A stretch of 64,000 bases of DNA, taken from contig NZ_MAUE01000005.1 of NCBI RefSeq assembly GCF_001702265.1, forward strand, positions 1 to 64,000, in the 5' to 3' direction. Under the pieces are notes generated by a model. That model was given only the letters and a program-made list of their open reading frames with translations. It made no database searches and was not told where the DNA came from. Made by a program: the position numbers and the translations under genes. This document shows, piece by piece, positions 45,366-54,072 of the stretch; position 1 is the stretch's first letter; each line of letters starts with the position of its first letter. The DNA is from Pseudomonas aylmerensis. Its GTDB lineage: Bacteria; Pseudomonadota; Gammaproteobacteria; Pseudomonadales; Pseudomonadaceae.

Positions 45366-46145
45366 CTACAGGTAAAGAGTGCCCTGCATATACAGCGCGG
45401 CCTTGCCGGAAATAATCACTCGGTCGCCCTTGAGCTCGCAACGCAATTGGCCGCGACGCTTGCCCCCCTGTTCGGCGGTGAGTTGCTGTTTACCCAGGCG
45501 CTCGGCCCAGAGTGGCGCCAGCGAGGTGTGCGTGGAGCCGGTAACCGGGTCTTCATTGATGCCCACGTTCGGGCCGAACCAGCGCGAGACAAAGTCAAAC
45601 CGGGTGCTTCGGGCCGTCACCGCGATGCCGCGTTTGGGCAGGCCCTTGAGGCGTGCGAAGTCTGGTGTGAGCGCGGCGACCTGGGCCTCATCGTCGACCA
45701 CGACGAGGTAGTCATCGGTGCCGAATACGTGCGCGTTCTCGATCCCCAATGCACTCAACATCCCGCTGGGCGGTTCGCAGCGCTGCGGCTGCTTGGCCGG
45801 GAAGTCCATCACCAGTTCGTCGCCATTGCGCGTAACCCGAAGCTCGCCGCTGCGGGTGGCAAAGCGCAGCACGTCAGGCGCATTCCCCAATTGATGGATC
45901 AGCACCCACGCCGCCGCCAACGTGGCATGACCGCAGAGGTCGACTTCGACTTCCGGGGTCAGCCAGCGCAACTCGTAGAACTCGCCACGGGGCACGAAGA
46001 ACGCCGTCTCGGACAGGTTGTTTTCGGCGGCGATGTTGTGCAGTTGCTCATCGGGCAGCCATTCGGTGAGCGGGCAGACGGCCGCCGGGTTGCCGCCGAA
46101 GACGTGCTGGCTGAAGGCGTCGACTTGGTAGATATCCAGTTTCAT
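45366..46145 (-). CDS. PhzF-family isomerase
   Basis: A 259-aa protein of the PhzF/diaminopimelate-epimerase fold family. The typical N-terminus (YQVDAFSQHVFGGNPAAVCPL), the glutamate-bearing segment NNLSETAFFV and LCGHATLAAAW are present, as is DPVTGSTHTSLAPLW. Family members catalyse isomerisations; most, outside phenazine clusters, have unknown substrates. No phenazine genes are near. ATG at 46145 replaces a longer frame start at 46178. Confidence 0.9.
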   Translation of the reverse strand: MKLDIYQVDAFSQHVFGGNPAAVCPLTEWLPDEQLHNIAAENNLSETAFFVPRGEFYELRWLTPEVEVDLCGHATLAAAWVLIHQLGNAPDVLRFATRSGELRVTRNGDELVMDFPAKQPQRCEPPSGMLSALGIENAHVFGTDDYLVVVDDEAQVAALTPDFARLKGLPKRGIAVTARSTRFDFVSRWFGPNVGINEDPVTGSTHTSLAPLWAERLGKQQLTAEQGGKRRGQLRCELKGDRVIISGKAALYMQGTLYL

Positions 46146-46241
46146 CCGGGGCACTCCGTGTGTGGGGAGGCTGGACACTAACAGTGGCTCAGGAGAGCGT
46201 CAAAATACAGATGCGCAGTTTTTTTGCGCGCATGCACCCGC

Positions 46242-47075
46242 TCAGCCCAGGCGCAAGACCATTGCGCCGGCGGCAATGATGCACGCGGCGACGATGCGCA
46301 CTCGCGTGAGATGTTCCTTGAGCACCCACGCCGAGATCACCACGCCAAACAGGATCGAGGTTTCCCGCAGCGCCGATACAGTGGCGATGGGGGCTTGCGT
46401 CATCGCCCACAGGGCCAGTCCGTAGGACGCCAGCGTGCCGGCTCCGCCGACAAGGCCGAGTCGCCCATTGCGCAGGACGTAGCGGCAAAACTCCGCCCGC
46501 CGGGTGACTAACGCCCAGGCGGCAAGCGGGAGGCCGGTGAGCAGGAAAATCCACAGTGTGTAGGCCGCTGGCGCGCCGGACTGACGCACACCCCAGCCAT
46601 CGATGAGCGTGTAGCCGGCGATCACGCCGGCGTTGATGAGTGCCAGGATCAACCCTTTTCTCTGCCCGGCCGAAGGGCCGGCAGCCATGCTCAAGATGCC
46701 GAGGGAAATCACCGCAATCCCGAGCCAGGCAGACGCCGATAATGGCTCGGCCAACACCAACACGCTGACCACGGCCACCAGCAACGGCGCGGTGCCACGC
46801 ATGATCGGGTAGGTCTGGCTCATGTCGGCGATGCGATAAGTCGAGGCGACCAGTACGAAATACACCACCTGCAAAACCACCGAGGCACCAATGAACGGCC
46901 AACTCTCCTTCGCCGGCAGCGCCAGGAAGGGGACGACAGCCAACGCAATCAACGACGCGACGGACGCGATCATGCAGGTGGTCATCAGTTTGTCTGTGCC
47001 GCCTTTGACCACGGCATTCCAGGTAGCGTGGAGCGCCGCGCCGAGCATGATGATCGCGAAGACGTCGAGGCTCAT
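46242..47075 (-). CDS. EamA/DMT-family transporter
   Basis: A 277-aa inner-membrane protein with ten expected membrane segments in two EamA halves (about 5-135 and 150-275), ending with AACIIAAGAMVLRLG. Substrates of this superfamily vary (amino acids, nucleotide sugars, small metabolites) and cannot be told here. The start ATG is at 47075. It stands alone, about 60 bases from the DUF2388 gene. Confidence 0.86.
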   Translation of the reverse strand: MSLDVFAIIMLGAALHATWNAVVKGGTDKLMTTCMIASVASLIALAVVPFLALPAKESWPFIGASVVLQVVYFVLVASTYRIADMSQTYPIMRGTAPLLVAVVSVLVLAEPLSASAWLGIAVISLGILSMAAGPSAGQRKGLILALINAGVIAGYTLIDGWGVRQSGAPAAYTLWIFLLTGLPLAAWALVTRRAEFCRYVLRNGRLGLVGGAGTLASYGLALWAMTQAPIATVSALRETSILFGVVISAWVLKEHLTRVRIVAACIIAAGAMVLRLG

Positions 47076-47134
47076 GAGTTGCGGCTTGTGTTATCAAGCA
47101 TTGCCATCGCCATGTGGGCTCTCCCGTTTGCTTG

Positions 47135-47461
47135 TCAGTAGGTCACGGCAATGGCCTGGGCCAGTTGCATGTCATTCATGTGCGGCGCCGGGTAGGACGC
47201 GTGGTCGGCCCTGACCGCGAGTTCAAACTGCGCGCTACGGATATCGCCATCCGAGCCGATGAATGCCAGGGCATCGCGCTTGGCGGCGGCGAGCCTTTCG
47301 AACGGCTTGGAGGTCAGCCACGTGGTGCCGGCGGTGAGCAGGCACGGCACGCCCGTGGTCACCATCGTGGCACGCTCCAACGGGCTTCTGCCCTCGGCAG
47401 CATGCGCGAGCAGGGGCGGGGTTGAGCGTGCGAGTGCAAGCAGCAGAAACTTGGCGGCCAT
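47135..47461 (-). CDS. DUF2388-like small secreted protein
   Basis: A 108-aa protein. The N-terminus is hydrophobic (MAAKFLLLALARSTPP) and could be a signal peptide. The second half (AKRDALAFIGSDGDIRSAQF and NDMQLAQAIAVTY) resembles DUF2388 proteins that are abundant in Pseudomonas. Function unknown. I could not verify the family beyond this resemblance. Confidence 0.6.
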   Translation of the reverse strand: MAAKFLLLALARSTPPLLAHAAEGRSPLERATMVTTGVPCLLTAGTTWLTSKPFERLAAAKRDALAFIGSDGDIRSAQFELAVRADHASYPAPHMNDMQLAQAIAVTY

Positions 47462-47532
47462 CGAACACTGATTCCGTTTAGTGCTGGGAGAGGGCGGGAT
47501 CTTAGCAGTTGGCCGTGCTTTTCTGCGGGCAT

Positions 47533-47566
47533 AAAAAAACGGCCTACCTTTCGGTAAGCCGTTTTT
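47533..47566 (-). terminator. tRNA-Met terminator
   Basis: AAAACGGCCTACC pairs, with one mismatch, with GGTAAGCCGTTTT, and a run of seven T residues follows on the minus strand. It lies just downstream of the tRNA. Confidence 0.88.
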
Positions 47567-47572
47567 AGTACT

Positions 47573-47649
47573 TGGTGGCTACACAGGGACTTGAACCCCG
47601 GACCCCAGCATTATGAATGCTATGCTCTAACCAACTGAGCTATGTAGCC
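47573..47649 (-). tRNA. tRNA-Met (CAT anticodon)
   Basis: On the minus strand the sequence begins GGCTACATAGCTCAGTTGG, has the anticodon stem-loop GCATTCATAATGC with anticodon CAT, and the T-arm GGTTCAAGTCC. The acceptor stem pairs GGCTACA with TGTAGCC; A73 and CCA are encoded. Length 77 nt. The stem sequences fit the elongator type and not the initiator, which would begin with CGC. Confidence 0.95.
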
Positions 47650-47823
47650 AAGTGGCGCGCATTATTCGCGTAGAACGACAATGCGTCAAGCGTTTATTTT
47701 GAATTTTTATCTACGCTTTCAACTGTTTAACCTGAATGGGCGGATCTGGCGACGAGTGGTGCGCCAATTCGCGGTGGCGTGCAGTGCATCCGTCGCGCTG
47801 ACGACTGTCAGGGGGCACGCAGT

Positions 47824-47839
47824 CGTTAGCGTGCTAACG
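47824..47839. promoter_or_regulatory. 16-base perfect palindrome, possible operator
   Basis: CGTTAGCGTGCTAACG is a perfect inverted repeat (7-bp arms around a GT centre) 82 bases upstream of the MFS start. Arms of this length suit a dimeric repressor. The rest of the 47651-47920 gap shows no gene. Function is inferred. Confidence 0.4.
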
Positions 47840-47920
47840 GGATAGCCTTCCCACCGGCAAAAGTGGCACATTGTCGCACCTGCACCTGTGCACTTCCCCC
47901 TGCGGTACGGAAACCTTCCC

Positions 47921-49117
47921 ATGGCTTTGAACACCCCCACGACCACCGGACAGACCAGCCCGCTGGTGATGCGCATCATCGGCGCGGTGGCGCTGGCCCA
48001 TTTGATCAACGACCTGATCCAGTCGGTGCTGCCGTCTATTTACCCGATGCTCAAGGCCAGCTACGGCCTGACATTCACCCAGGTCGGGCTGATTACCCTG
48101 ACCTTCCAGCTCACCGCGTCGTTGTTGCAACCGTGGGTGGGATATTACACCGACCGGCATCCGCAGCCGTTTCTATTGCCATGCGGGATGATCTGCACCC
48201 TGGTGGGCATTCTGATGATGTCCCAGGTGGGCAGTTTCCCGCTGATATTGCTGGCGGCCGGCCTGATCGGTATCGGCTCCTCGACCTTTCACCCGGAAGC
48301 CTCCCGTGTGGCGCGGTTGGCTTCGGGCGGGCGCTATGGCCTGGCGCAGTCGACGTTCCAGGTTGGCGGGAATGCCGGTTCTGCATTCGGCCCGTTGCTG
48401 GCGGCAGCGATCATCATCCCTTTCGGGCAAGGCAATGTGGCGTGGTTCGGCCTGTTCGCAATTTTTGCGCTGGTGGTGCTGTATGCCATCAGCCGTTGGT
48501 ACCGCAACCACCTCAATCTGTTCAAGCTCAAGGCCGGCCAGGCGGCCACTCATGGCCTGTCGAAAAAGCGCGTCATGAGCGCGTTGGTGGTGCTGGGCCT
48601 GCTGGTGTTTTCCAAGTATTTCTACATGGCCAGCATCACCAGTTACTTCACCTTTTACCTGATCGAAAAGTTCGACCTGTCGGTCGCCAGCTCGCAGTTG
48701 CATCTGTTCCTGTTTCTCGGTGCAGTGGCGGCGGGGACGTTCTTTGGCGGGCCGATTGGCGACAAGATCGGCCGTAAGGCGGTGATCTGGTTTTCGATCC
48801 TTGGCGCGGCGCCCTTTACCTTGTTGATGCCTCACGTGGACTTGTTCTGGACCAGCGTGCTCAGCGTGATCATCGGCTTCGTGCTGGCCTCGGCATTCTC
48901 GGCCATCGTGGTCTATGCGCAGGAGTTGGTGCCGGGCAATGTGGGGATGATTGCGGGGGTGTTCTTCGGGCTGATGTTCGGCTTCGGTGGGATCGGCGCG
49001 GCGCTGCTCGGGCACTTGGCAGACATTCATGGTATCGAGTACGTGTACACGCTGTGCTCGTTCTTGCCGTTGTTCGGGCTGCTGGCGATCTTCCTGCCGC
49101 GTACCCGCAAGTCCTGA
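47921..49117 (+). CDS. Fsr-like MFS transporter (fosmidomycin-resistance family)
   Basis: A 398-aa MFS transporter with about 12 membrane segments. The sequence AHLINDLIQSVLPSIYPMLK near the N-terminus, GIGSSTFHPEASRVARLAS (about residues 119-137) and AQSTFQVGGNAGSA are those of the Fsr family, whose E. coli member exports fosmidomycin. ATG at 47921. Converges with hrpL, with a hairpin-bearing 43-base gap between the two stops. Confidence 0.88.
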   Translation: MALNTPTTTGQTSPLVMRIIGAVALAHLINDLIQSVLPSIYPMLKASYGLTFTQVGLITLTFQLTASLLQPWVGYYTDRHPQPFLLPCGMICTLVGILMMSQVGSFPLILLAAGLIGIGSSTFHPEASRVARLASGGRYGLAQSTFQVGGNAGSAFGPLLAAAIIIPFGQGNVAWFGLFAIFALVVLYAISRWYRNHLNLFKLKAGQAATHGLSKKRVMSALVVLGLLVFSKYFYMASITSYFTFYLIEKFDLSVASSQLHLFLFLGAVAAGTFFGGPIGDKIGRKAVIWFSILGAAPFTLLMPHVDLFWTSVLSVIIGFVLASAFSAIVVYAQELVPGNVGMIAGVFFGLMFGFGGIGAALLGHLADIHGIEYVYTLCSFLPLFGLLAIFLPRTRKS

Positions 49118-49121
49118 GGGC

Positions 49122-49148
49122 GTTGGGCAGATATCCCTGCCGCCCAAC
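49122..49148. terminator. hairpin between MFS gene and hrpL
   Basis: GTTGGGC and CGCCCAAC pair across a short loop with a small bulge, in the gap between two converging genes. No T-tract follows, so it is only a candidate bidirectional terminator. Confidence 0.4.
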
Positions 49149-49160
49149 ACCAGGCTTGTG

Positions 49161-49712
49161 CTACGGGTAGGTCGAATTGCGGGTGACGCGTTTGAGTTGT
49201 TCGCGTGCCCGCGACAGGCGTGAGCGAACGGTACCGATCGGAATGTCCAGCACGTCGGCAGTGTCCTGGTAGCTGCCGTCGGTTTCCAGCGAGGCGTACA
49301 GCGTTTTACGCATTTCGGGCGGCAGGTGGTCAATCGCGCTCAGGGTATTTTCCAGGCGGCGGTTGACCTCGAACTCCCAATCCAGACTGTTGTTTTCTTC
49401 CTGGCCATGCCACAGCGACTCATCGAATTCGCAATGCACAGGCTTGGCATACATGCGCCGAAAGTGATTGCGGATCAGGTTCTGCGCGATGCCGCACATC
49501 CAGGTGCTGAGGGTTGCCGTGCCGCTGAACCGTTCGCGATTGCGCCAGGCCTCAAGGTAGGTCAATTGCAGAAGGTCGTCCGCATCTTCCGGATTGAGCA
49601 CACGCTTGTGAATGAAACGCCGGAGTTTTTTTTGCTGGTCGTCGGTCAGGTGGAGCATGAATTGAGGCGAGCTGCCAACGAGATGAGCTAAAGCATCAAT
49701 AGGGATATTCAT
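49161..49712 (-). CDS. hrpL: HrpL/RspL, ECF sigma factor for type III secretion
   Basis: A 183-aa sigma-70-family ECF factor, equal in length to P. syringae HrpL. Region 2 (DDLLQLTYLEAWRNRERF and STWMCGIAQNLIRNHFRR) and region 4 (DTADVLDIPIGTVRSRLSRA) are clear. It recognises hrp boxes; two exact matches lie at 49916-49944 and 63481-63508. ATG at 49712 follows AAGGAAAA. It is divergent from hrpJ, and its own promoter is of sigma54 type. Confidence 0.95.
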   Translation of the reverse strand: MNIPIDALAHLVGSSPQFMLHLTDDQQKKLRRFIHKRVLNPEDADDLLQLTYLEAWRNRERFSGTATLSTWMCGIAQNLIRNHFRRMYAKPVHCEFDESLWHGQEENNSLDWEFEVNRRLENTLSAIDHLPPEMRKTLYASLETDGSYQDTADVLDIPIGTVRSRLSRAREQLKRVTRNSTYP

Positions 49713-49765
49713 GATGTTTTCCTTTGGGTAGACGCAGTCGAAAGGATGTCGACAGGAACCCATTA

Positions 49766-49780
49766 GCACTGCCTGTGCCA
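49766..49780 (-). promoter_or_regulatory. sigma54-type promoter of hrpL
   Basis: On the minus strand TGGCAC-AGGCA-GTGC matches the -24/-12 consensus TGGCAC-N5-TTGC with one difference. It lies 54-68 bases before the hrpL ATG. Activation by HrpR/HrpS-type enhancer proteins is known for hrpL in P. syringae; those genes are not in this window. Confidence 0.72.
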
Positions 49781-49915
49781 ATCATGAAAAACCTAATAAA
49801 GCATTGATTTATATATAGAAATATCTTGAATTGAGTCGATTTTGAGCAAGTTCTTGCACTTCTCGACGAGGCTTTGTGCAAGTCTTTTCAAGTGCGCGTT
49901 GATGTGGAATGCAAT

Positions 49916-49944
49916 GGAACCGTATGCATCTGTTTCGCCACACA
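49916..49944 (+). promoter_or_regulatory. hrp box upstream of hrpJ
   Basis: GGAACC (49916-49921), 16 bases, then CCACACA (49938-49944): full match to GGAACC-N15/16-CCACNNA. Its -10 ends 33 bases before the hrpJ ATG and is shared by the whole hrpJ-to-hrcU run, since no second box was found inside. Confidence 0.93.
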
Positions 49945-49977
49945 GGGAAACACTCTTCCTGTGCCGGTCTGAACACT

Positions 49978-51048
49978 ATGCCCATAGACGTCAATTCCAA
50001 AAGCGATGTGCACGCCATCCCGCGCCTTGAGTCGCCCGTCATCAGTAAGACCTCCGTGCCGGTGTCCGACAAAGGGGTGGATGAACTCGCGTATCTGTTC
50101 AGTCAGGAAGTGGAAGTCAATCAGCGCTTGTTGGGCGAGCGGAAGATAGGCACGCGTGTGCCCCCGGTCCAACAGATCATTCAGCTTTATGAACAACTGG
50201 GGCACCCGGCCCAGGCGACCCTGGCAGCCATTTCGCGTCGCCTCAGGCTGCAATTGCAACAACAGCCTGCGGTGAGCAAGCTGCTCGCGCTCACGGGCGG
50301 AGACCCTGCACGCGCGTTCGTGGTCCTCAAGCATGTGGCAGCCCAGGCGGACGCTGAAGCGCGCCCGACCGAGGCGGCCCTGGCGCGCGATGCCATTGCC
50401 AGGCTGGAGGTCGGGTTCAAAGGCGAAATCCAGGCGGGCCTGAACACCGCCTTGTCATTGCAGGTGGCCGGTCTCGATCCGCAGGCGCGTCAGGAGCTGC
50501 GCATGCTCTACTACGCCAGCGTGGTCGTGCGGCAATCCCCGACCTTGATGATGAAGGAACTGCTCAGGCTCTACGGTGGCGAGCGGTTTCACATTGGCCT
50601 CCAGGCGATGTGCAAGGCCTTGGCGGATGATATTGCGGCATTGGTGTCGTCGAGGCCCCCGCCGTTGTTGCGCACCTTGTTGCTGAGTCTGAACAGCTGC
50701 GGGCAGTTGAATGGCGTGTGGGCCGGTTGTCGGGCATTGATCGAGCGCCTGGCCATCGCGCATGACCCGGTGGAGCTGTTGCAGCGCATGCTGACTTACG
50801 CCGGCAGCGGCATCGACTCCACTGAACTCCTGACCTTGGGCCATGACCTGGGCGGTGGTCCGGCCTTGCGTCAACTGGTCGCCCTTCACGCGCTTCATCC
50901 GCTGTTCAAACAGTTGCCCTTGGCCTTGTGGCCTGACAGGCAAGTACGCCAGGACACCCTGCAACGGTTCGTGGCCGTGATGGACGAGTTGGACCTGCAC
51001 CTGCGCGGGCGCACACGGTTTACCGTGGTGCCGAGGTCCCTGGCGTGA
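49978..51048 (+). CDS. hrpJ: HrpJ, SctW gatekeeper of type III secretion
   Basis: A 356-aa helical protein of the HrpJ/YopN/SctW family, which controls the order in which translocators and effectors leave. I start it at 49978 because the upstream in-frame ATG at 49909 lies inside the hrp box, which must be before the transcript. The body is rich in Leu and Ala helices. The stop overlaps hrcV (GTGA). Confidence 0.93.
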   Translation: MPIDVNSKSDVHAIPRLESPVISKTSVPVSDKGVDELAYLFSQEVEVNQRLLGERKIGTRVPPVQQIIQLYEQLGHPAQATLAAISRRLRLQLQQQPAVSKLLALTGGDPARAFVVLKHVAAQADAEARPTEAALARDAIARLEVGFKGEIQAGLNTALSLQVAGLDPQARQELRMLYYASVVVRQSPTLMMKELLRLYGGERFHIGLQAMCKALADDIAALVSSRPPPLLRTLLLSLNSCGQLNGVWAGCRALIERLAIAHDPVELLQRMLTYAGSGIDSTELLTLGHDLGGGPALRQLVALHALHPLFKQLPLALWPDRQVRQDTLQRFVAVMDELDLHLRGRTRFTVVPRSLA

Positions 51049-53138
51049 CCGTGCTGCTGGCCATCAACCGTGTATTGCTTAAAGTTGCCCAGCGCGCCGA
51101 AGTGCTGGGCGCTGTCGTGGTCCTGGCCATCGTCTTCATCTTTATCGTGCCGCTGCCTACCTGGCTGGTGGACATTCTGATCGCGCTGAATATCTGCATT
51201 TCCTGCCTGTTGATCGTATTGGCGCTGTACCTGCCGGGGCCCCTGGCGTTCTCCTCGTTTCCGTCGATCCTGCTGTTGACCACCATGTTTCGCCTGGCGC
51301 TGTCGATTGCGACCACGCGCCTGATCCTGTTGGAACAGGACGCCGGAGACATCGTCGAGGCCTTCGGCAATTTCGTGGTGGGGGGCAACCTGGCGGTGGG
51401 GATGGTGATCTTTCTGATCCTGACCCTGGTCAACTTCCTCGTGATCACCAAGGGCTCGGAGCGGGTCGCCGAGGTCGCGGCGCGTTTCAGCCTGGATGCA
51501 ATGCCCGGCAAGCAGATGTCGATCGACAGTGACCTGCGCGCGGGCCTGATCGACGGAGCACAGGCACGCGACAAGCGTGAGCAGCTGTCCCGCGAGAGCC
51601 AACTGTTCGGGGCCATGGATGGCGCCATGAAGTTCGTCAAGGGTGACGCCGTCGCCGGTTTGATCATCGTGGTCGTCAACCTGTTGGGCGGCTTCTCCAC
51701 GGGTATGTTCCAGCACGGCTTGAGTGCCGCTGATTCGATGGCGTTGTACTCGGTGTTGACCATCGGCGATGGCCTGATTGCACAGATCCCGGCGCTGCTG
51801 ATCTCCCTGACCGCCGGCATGATCATTACCCGCGTGGCGCCGGATGCACGCAGGGGGGTGAGTAACATGGGTGCCGAAATCGCCCGGCAAATGACCAGTG
51901 AGCCCAAGAGTTGGATGATTGCGTCGGTGGGCATGCTCGCGTTTGCAATTGTCCCCGGTATGCCGACTGGGGTATTTATCTTCATTTCGCTGATCACCGG
52001 CGGCCTGGGTTATTACCTGATGCGCAAGCGTCAGCAAGAGGCGAAGCCTGCCGCTGAGGCGGCTCCGGCGGTTCGTCCCGAAGAAAATGGCCAGGAGGAT
52101 CTTCGCGGGTTCGATCCTTCACGACCCTATCTGCTGCAATTTCCCGCGGCGCTGCGCGGGACGCCCGAAGTCACCGAGCTTATCCATGGCATCCGCCAGT
52201 CTCGAAATTCACTGGTCGCCAACATTGGCCTGACGTTGCCGCCGTTTGAAGTCGAACTCGATGACACCCTGGCCAACGATGAAATGCGGTTTTGTGTGCA
52301 TGAAGTGCCGATGGTCAAGGCTTCGGTCGTCAGTCGCCTGGCGGTCGACAGCCAGGCGCTGACGGTTGAGCCGGCTGATGGGATACCGGGGCTGGTCGAT
52401 CGCGATGAACAGGGCTGGGTCTGGCTGGCGCCCGATGATCCGTTGCTGGATGACCCGCAATTGGAGCGCTTCACGTCGACGGAGCTGATCCTCGAGCGCA
52501 TGAAAAAAGCCATGATGCTCAGCGGGCCGCAGTTCCTGGGGATCCAGGAGAGCAAGTCGATCCTCGGCTGGCTGGAGCATAACCAGCCGGAGCTGGTGCA
52601 GGAGCTGCAGCGCATCATGCCGCTGTCGCGTTTCTCGGCGGTGTTGCAACGCCTGGCCGGCGAAGGCGTACCACTGCGGGCTGTGCGGCTGATTGTCGAG
52701 TCACTGATCGAGTACGGCCAGCATGAGCGTGAACCGGAAGCCCTGGCCGACTATGCGCGCATCGCCCTCAAGGCGCAGATCTTCCATCAGTACCGAGAGG
52801 CCGACGGGCTGCATGCCTGGCTGCTCTCGCCGCATTCGGAAAACATCCTGCGCGAGGCGCTTCGCCAAACCCAGACCGGCGTGTTCTTCGCCCTTGAGGA
52901 CGAATACAGCGCGGCGTTGATCAACCTGCTCAATCAGGCCTTTGCGATAAGAGCAAAAAGCAAGAGTGTGATGCTGGTTGCGCAGGACCTGCGCAGCCCT
53001 TTGCGCACTCTGCTGCTGGAAGAATTCAACCATGTTCCGGTGCTGTCGTTTGCCGAGTTGAGCAGCACCTCCAAAGTCAAAGTGCTGGGACGTATCGACC
53101 TGGGCCAGGACGAACTCATGCGTGGTGCAGTGGCATGA
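51045..53138 (+). CDS. hrcV: HrcV, SctV export gate
   Basis: A 697-aa inner-membrane protein forming the nonameric export gate. The N-terminal third has about eight membrane segments, containing FRLALSIATTRLILLEQDAG and the cytoplasmic FHIPEP-type region. A large cytoplasmic domain (about 355-697) binds chaperone-substrate complexes. The GTG start overlaps the hrpJ stop. No break is visible. Confidence 0.97.
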   Translation: MTVLLAINRVLLKVAQRAEVLGAVVVLAIVFIFIVPLPTWLVDILIALNICISCLLIVLALYLPGPLAFSSFPSILLLTTMFRLALSIATTRLILLEQDAGDIVEAFGNFVVGGNLAVGMVIFLILTLVNFLVITKGSERVAEVAARFSLDAMPGKQMSIDSDLRAGLIDGAQARDKREQLSRESQLFGAMDGAMKFVKGDAVAGLIIVVVNLLGGFSTGMFQHGLSAADSMALYSVLTIGDGLIAQIPALLISLTAGMIITRVAPDARRGVSNMGAEIARQMTSEPKSWMIASVGMLAFAIVPGMPTGVFIFISLITGGLGYYLMRKRQQEAKPAAEAAPAVRPEENGQEDLRGFDPSRPYLLQFPAALRGTPEVTELIHGIRQSRNSLVANIGLTLPPFEVELDDTLANDEMRFCVHEVPMVKASVVSRLAVDSQALTVEPADGIPGLVDRDEQGWVWLAPDDPLLDDPQLERFTSTELILERMKKAMMLSGPQFLGIQESKSILGWLEHNQPELVQELQRIMPLSRFSAVLQRLAGEGVPLRAVRLIVESLIEYGQHEREPEALADYARIALKAQIFHQYREADGLHAWLLSPHSENILREALRQTQTGVFFALEDEYSAALINLLNQAFAIRAKSKSVMLVAQDLRSPLRTLLLEEFNHVPVLSFAELSSTSKVKVLGRIDLGQDELMRGAVA

Positions 53139-53172
53139 GTCTTTGGCGTTGGCCAGCGTGGAGGGGGCGGTG

Positions 53173-54072
53173 ATGTTTGAATTACGCGTGCTTGATGGAC
53201 AGCGCCAGGGTGCTGCCTTGCCGCTGTTTGGGGAGCAGTGGAGCATCGGTGCCCATCTGGACGCTGACCTGGTACTCAATGATCCCGAGGTGGTCGAGCA
53301 GCATGCGCGACTGCGGCTTATCGATGCCCAGTGGTCGGTGCAGGCCGAGGCCGGGCTGTTGCAGAGCGCCGAAGGACAGGTACTGGCACAGATTGCGAGC
53401 CTGGTGCCGGGGGTTCCGTTTTCGGTCGGAGGCGTGCGCTTGTGTGTCACCTTGGCCGATCAGCCCTGGCCGCAGGCTGCAGCCCCCGTGCAAGCGCCAC
53501 CGCCGCCCGCCACTGAACCCGTGCCGGCGCTGAAGTTGTCGTCCATATCCCATTCGCAGCAAAAGCGCTTGATCAGCCTGGTGCTGGTCGTGGCGGTGAT
53601 CATCGCGGTGATGAGCATGCTCCCCACCGGGGAGCACGATGCACAGGCGTCCTTGATGCCGCCAGTGGTTCAGAAACACGAGTTGGCATCGCCGTTTGAA
53701 GTGCGCCAGCAGCTGCTGAAGATGCTCAGCGAGCGTGAGTTGGGCCAGCGAGTCAGCTTGCAAGTGATCAATGGCCAGGTCGCGCTCAATGGGGATGTCT
53801 CCCAGGACGATGTGGAACTGGTGGCGCGCATGCTCGCCCGTTTTGGTGAGCAGTTCGACAGCGCGGTGCCGGTGATCAGCCGTGTGCGGGCACGTGACTC
53901 GGCGCTGCCGTTCAGGATTGTGCAGATCGTCGGAGGGCCCAATGGCCATGTGGTCCTGGACGAGGGCAGCCGGCTGTTTGTCGGTGATGAAGTGGAAGGG
54001 TTGCGACTGGTGCTGATCGACAACAGCAAGGTGGTCTTCGATGGTGTGCAGCGTTACGAGGTGCGCTGGTGA
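53173..54072 (+). CDS. hrpQ: HrpQ, SctD inner-membrane ring protein
   Basis: A 299-aa protein with an N-terminal FHA-like domain (about 1-95), a Pro-rich linker, one membrane helix (about 133-150) and a periplasmic part (about 165-299) whose first module (QVINGQVALNGDVSQDDV) resembles a ring-building BON-type motif. Start 53173 follows GAGGGGG; the hrcV stop lies 35 bases before. It overlaps hrcN (GTGA). Confidence 0.9.
   Translation: MFELRVLDGQRQGAALPLFGEQWSIGAHLDADLVLNDPEVVEQHARLRLIDAQWSVQAEAGLLQSAEGQVLAQIASLVPGVPFSVGGVRLCVTLADQPWPQAAAPVQAPPPPATEPVPALKLSSISHSQQKRLISLVLVVAVIIAVMSMLPTGEHDAQASLMPPVVQKHELASPFEVRQQLLKMLSERELGQRVSLQVINGQVALNGDVSQDDVELVARMLARFGEQFDSAVPVISRVRARDSALPFRIVQIVGGPNGHVVLDEGSRLFVGDEVEGLRLVLIDNSKVVFDGVQRYEVRW

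Noticed and set aside
47864..47878. TGGCAC upstream of the Fsr-like gene as a sigma54 promoter
   Set aside because: The -12 position reads CGCA in place of TTGC, so the essential GC is out of place.
49755..49782. GGAACC on the plus strand upstream of hrpJ, first thought to be another hrp box
   Set aside because: After 15-16 bases it is followed by TGCCAAT/GCCAATC, not CCACNNA; the true box is at 49916.
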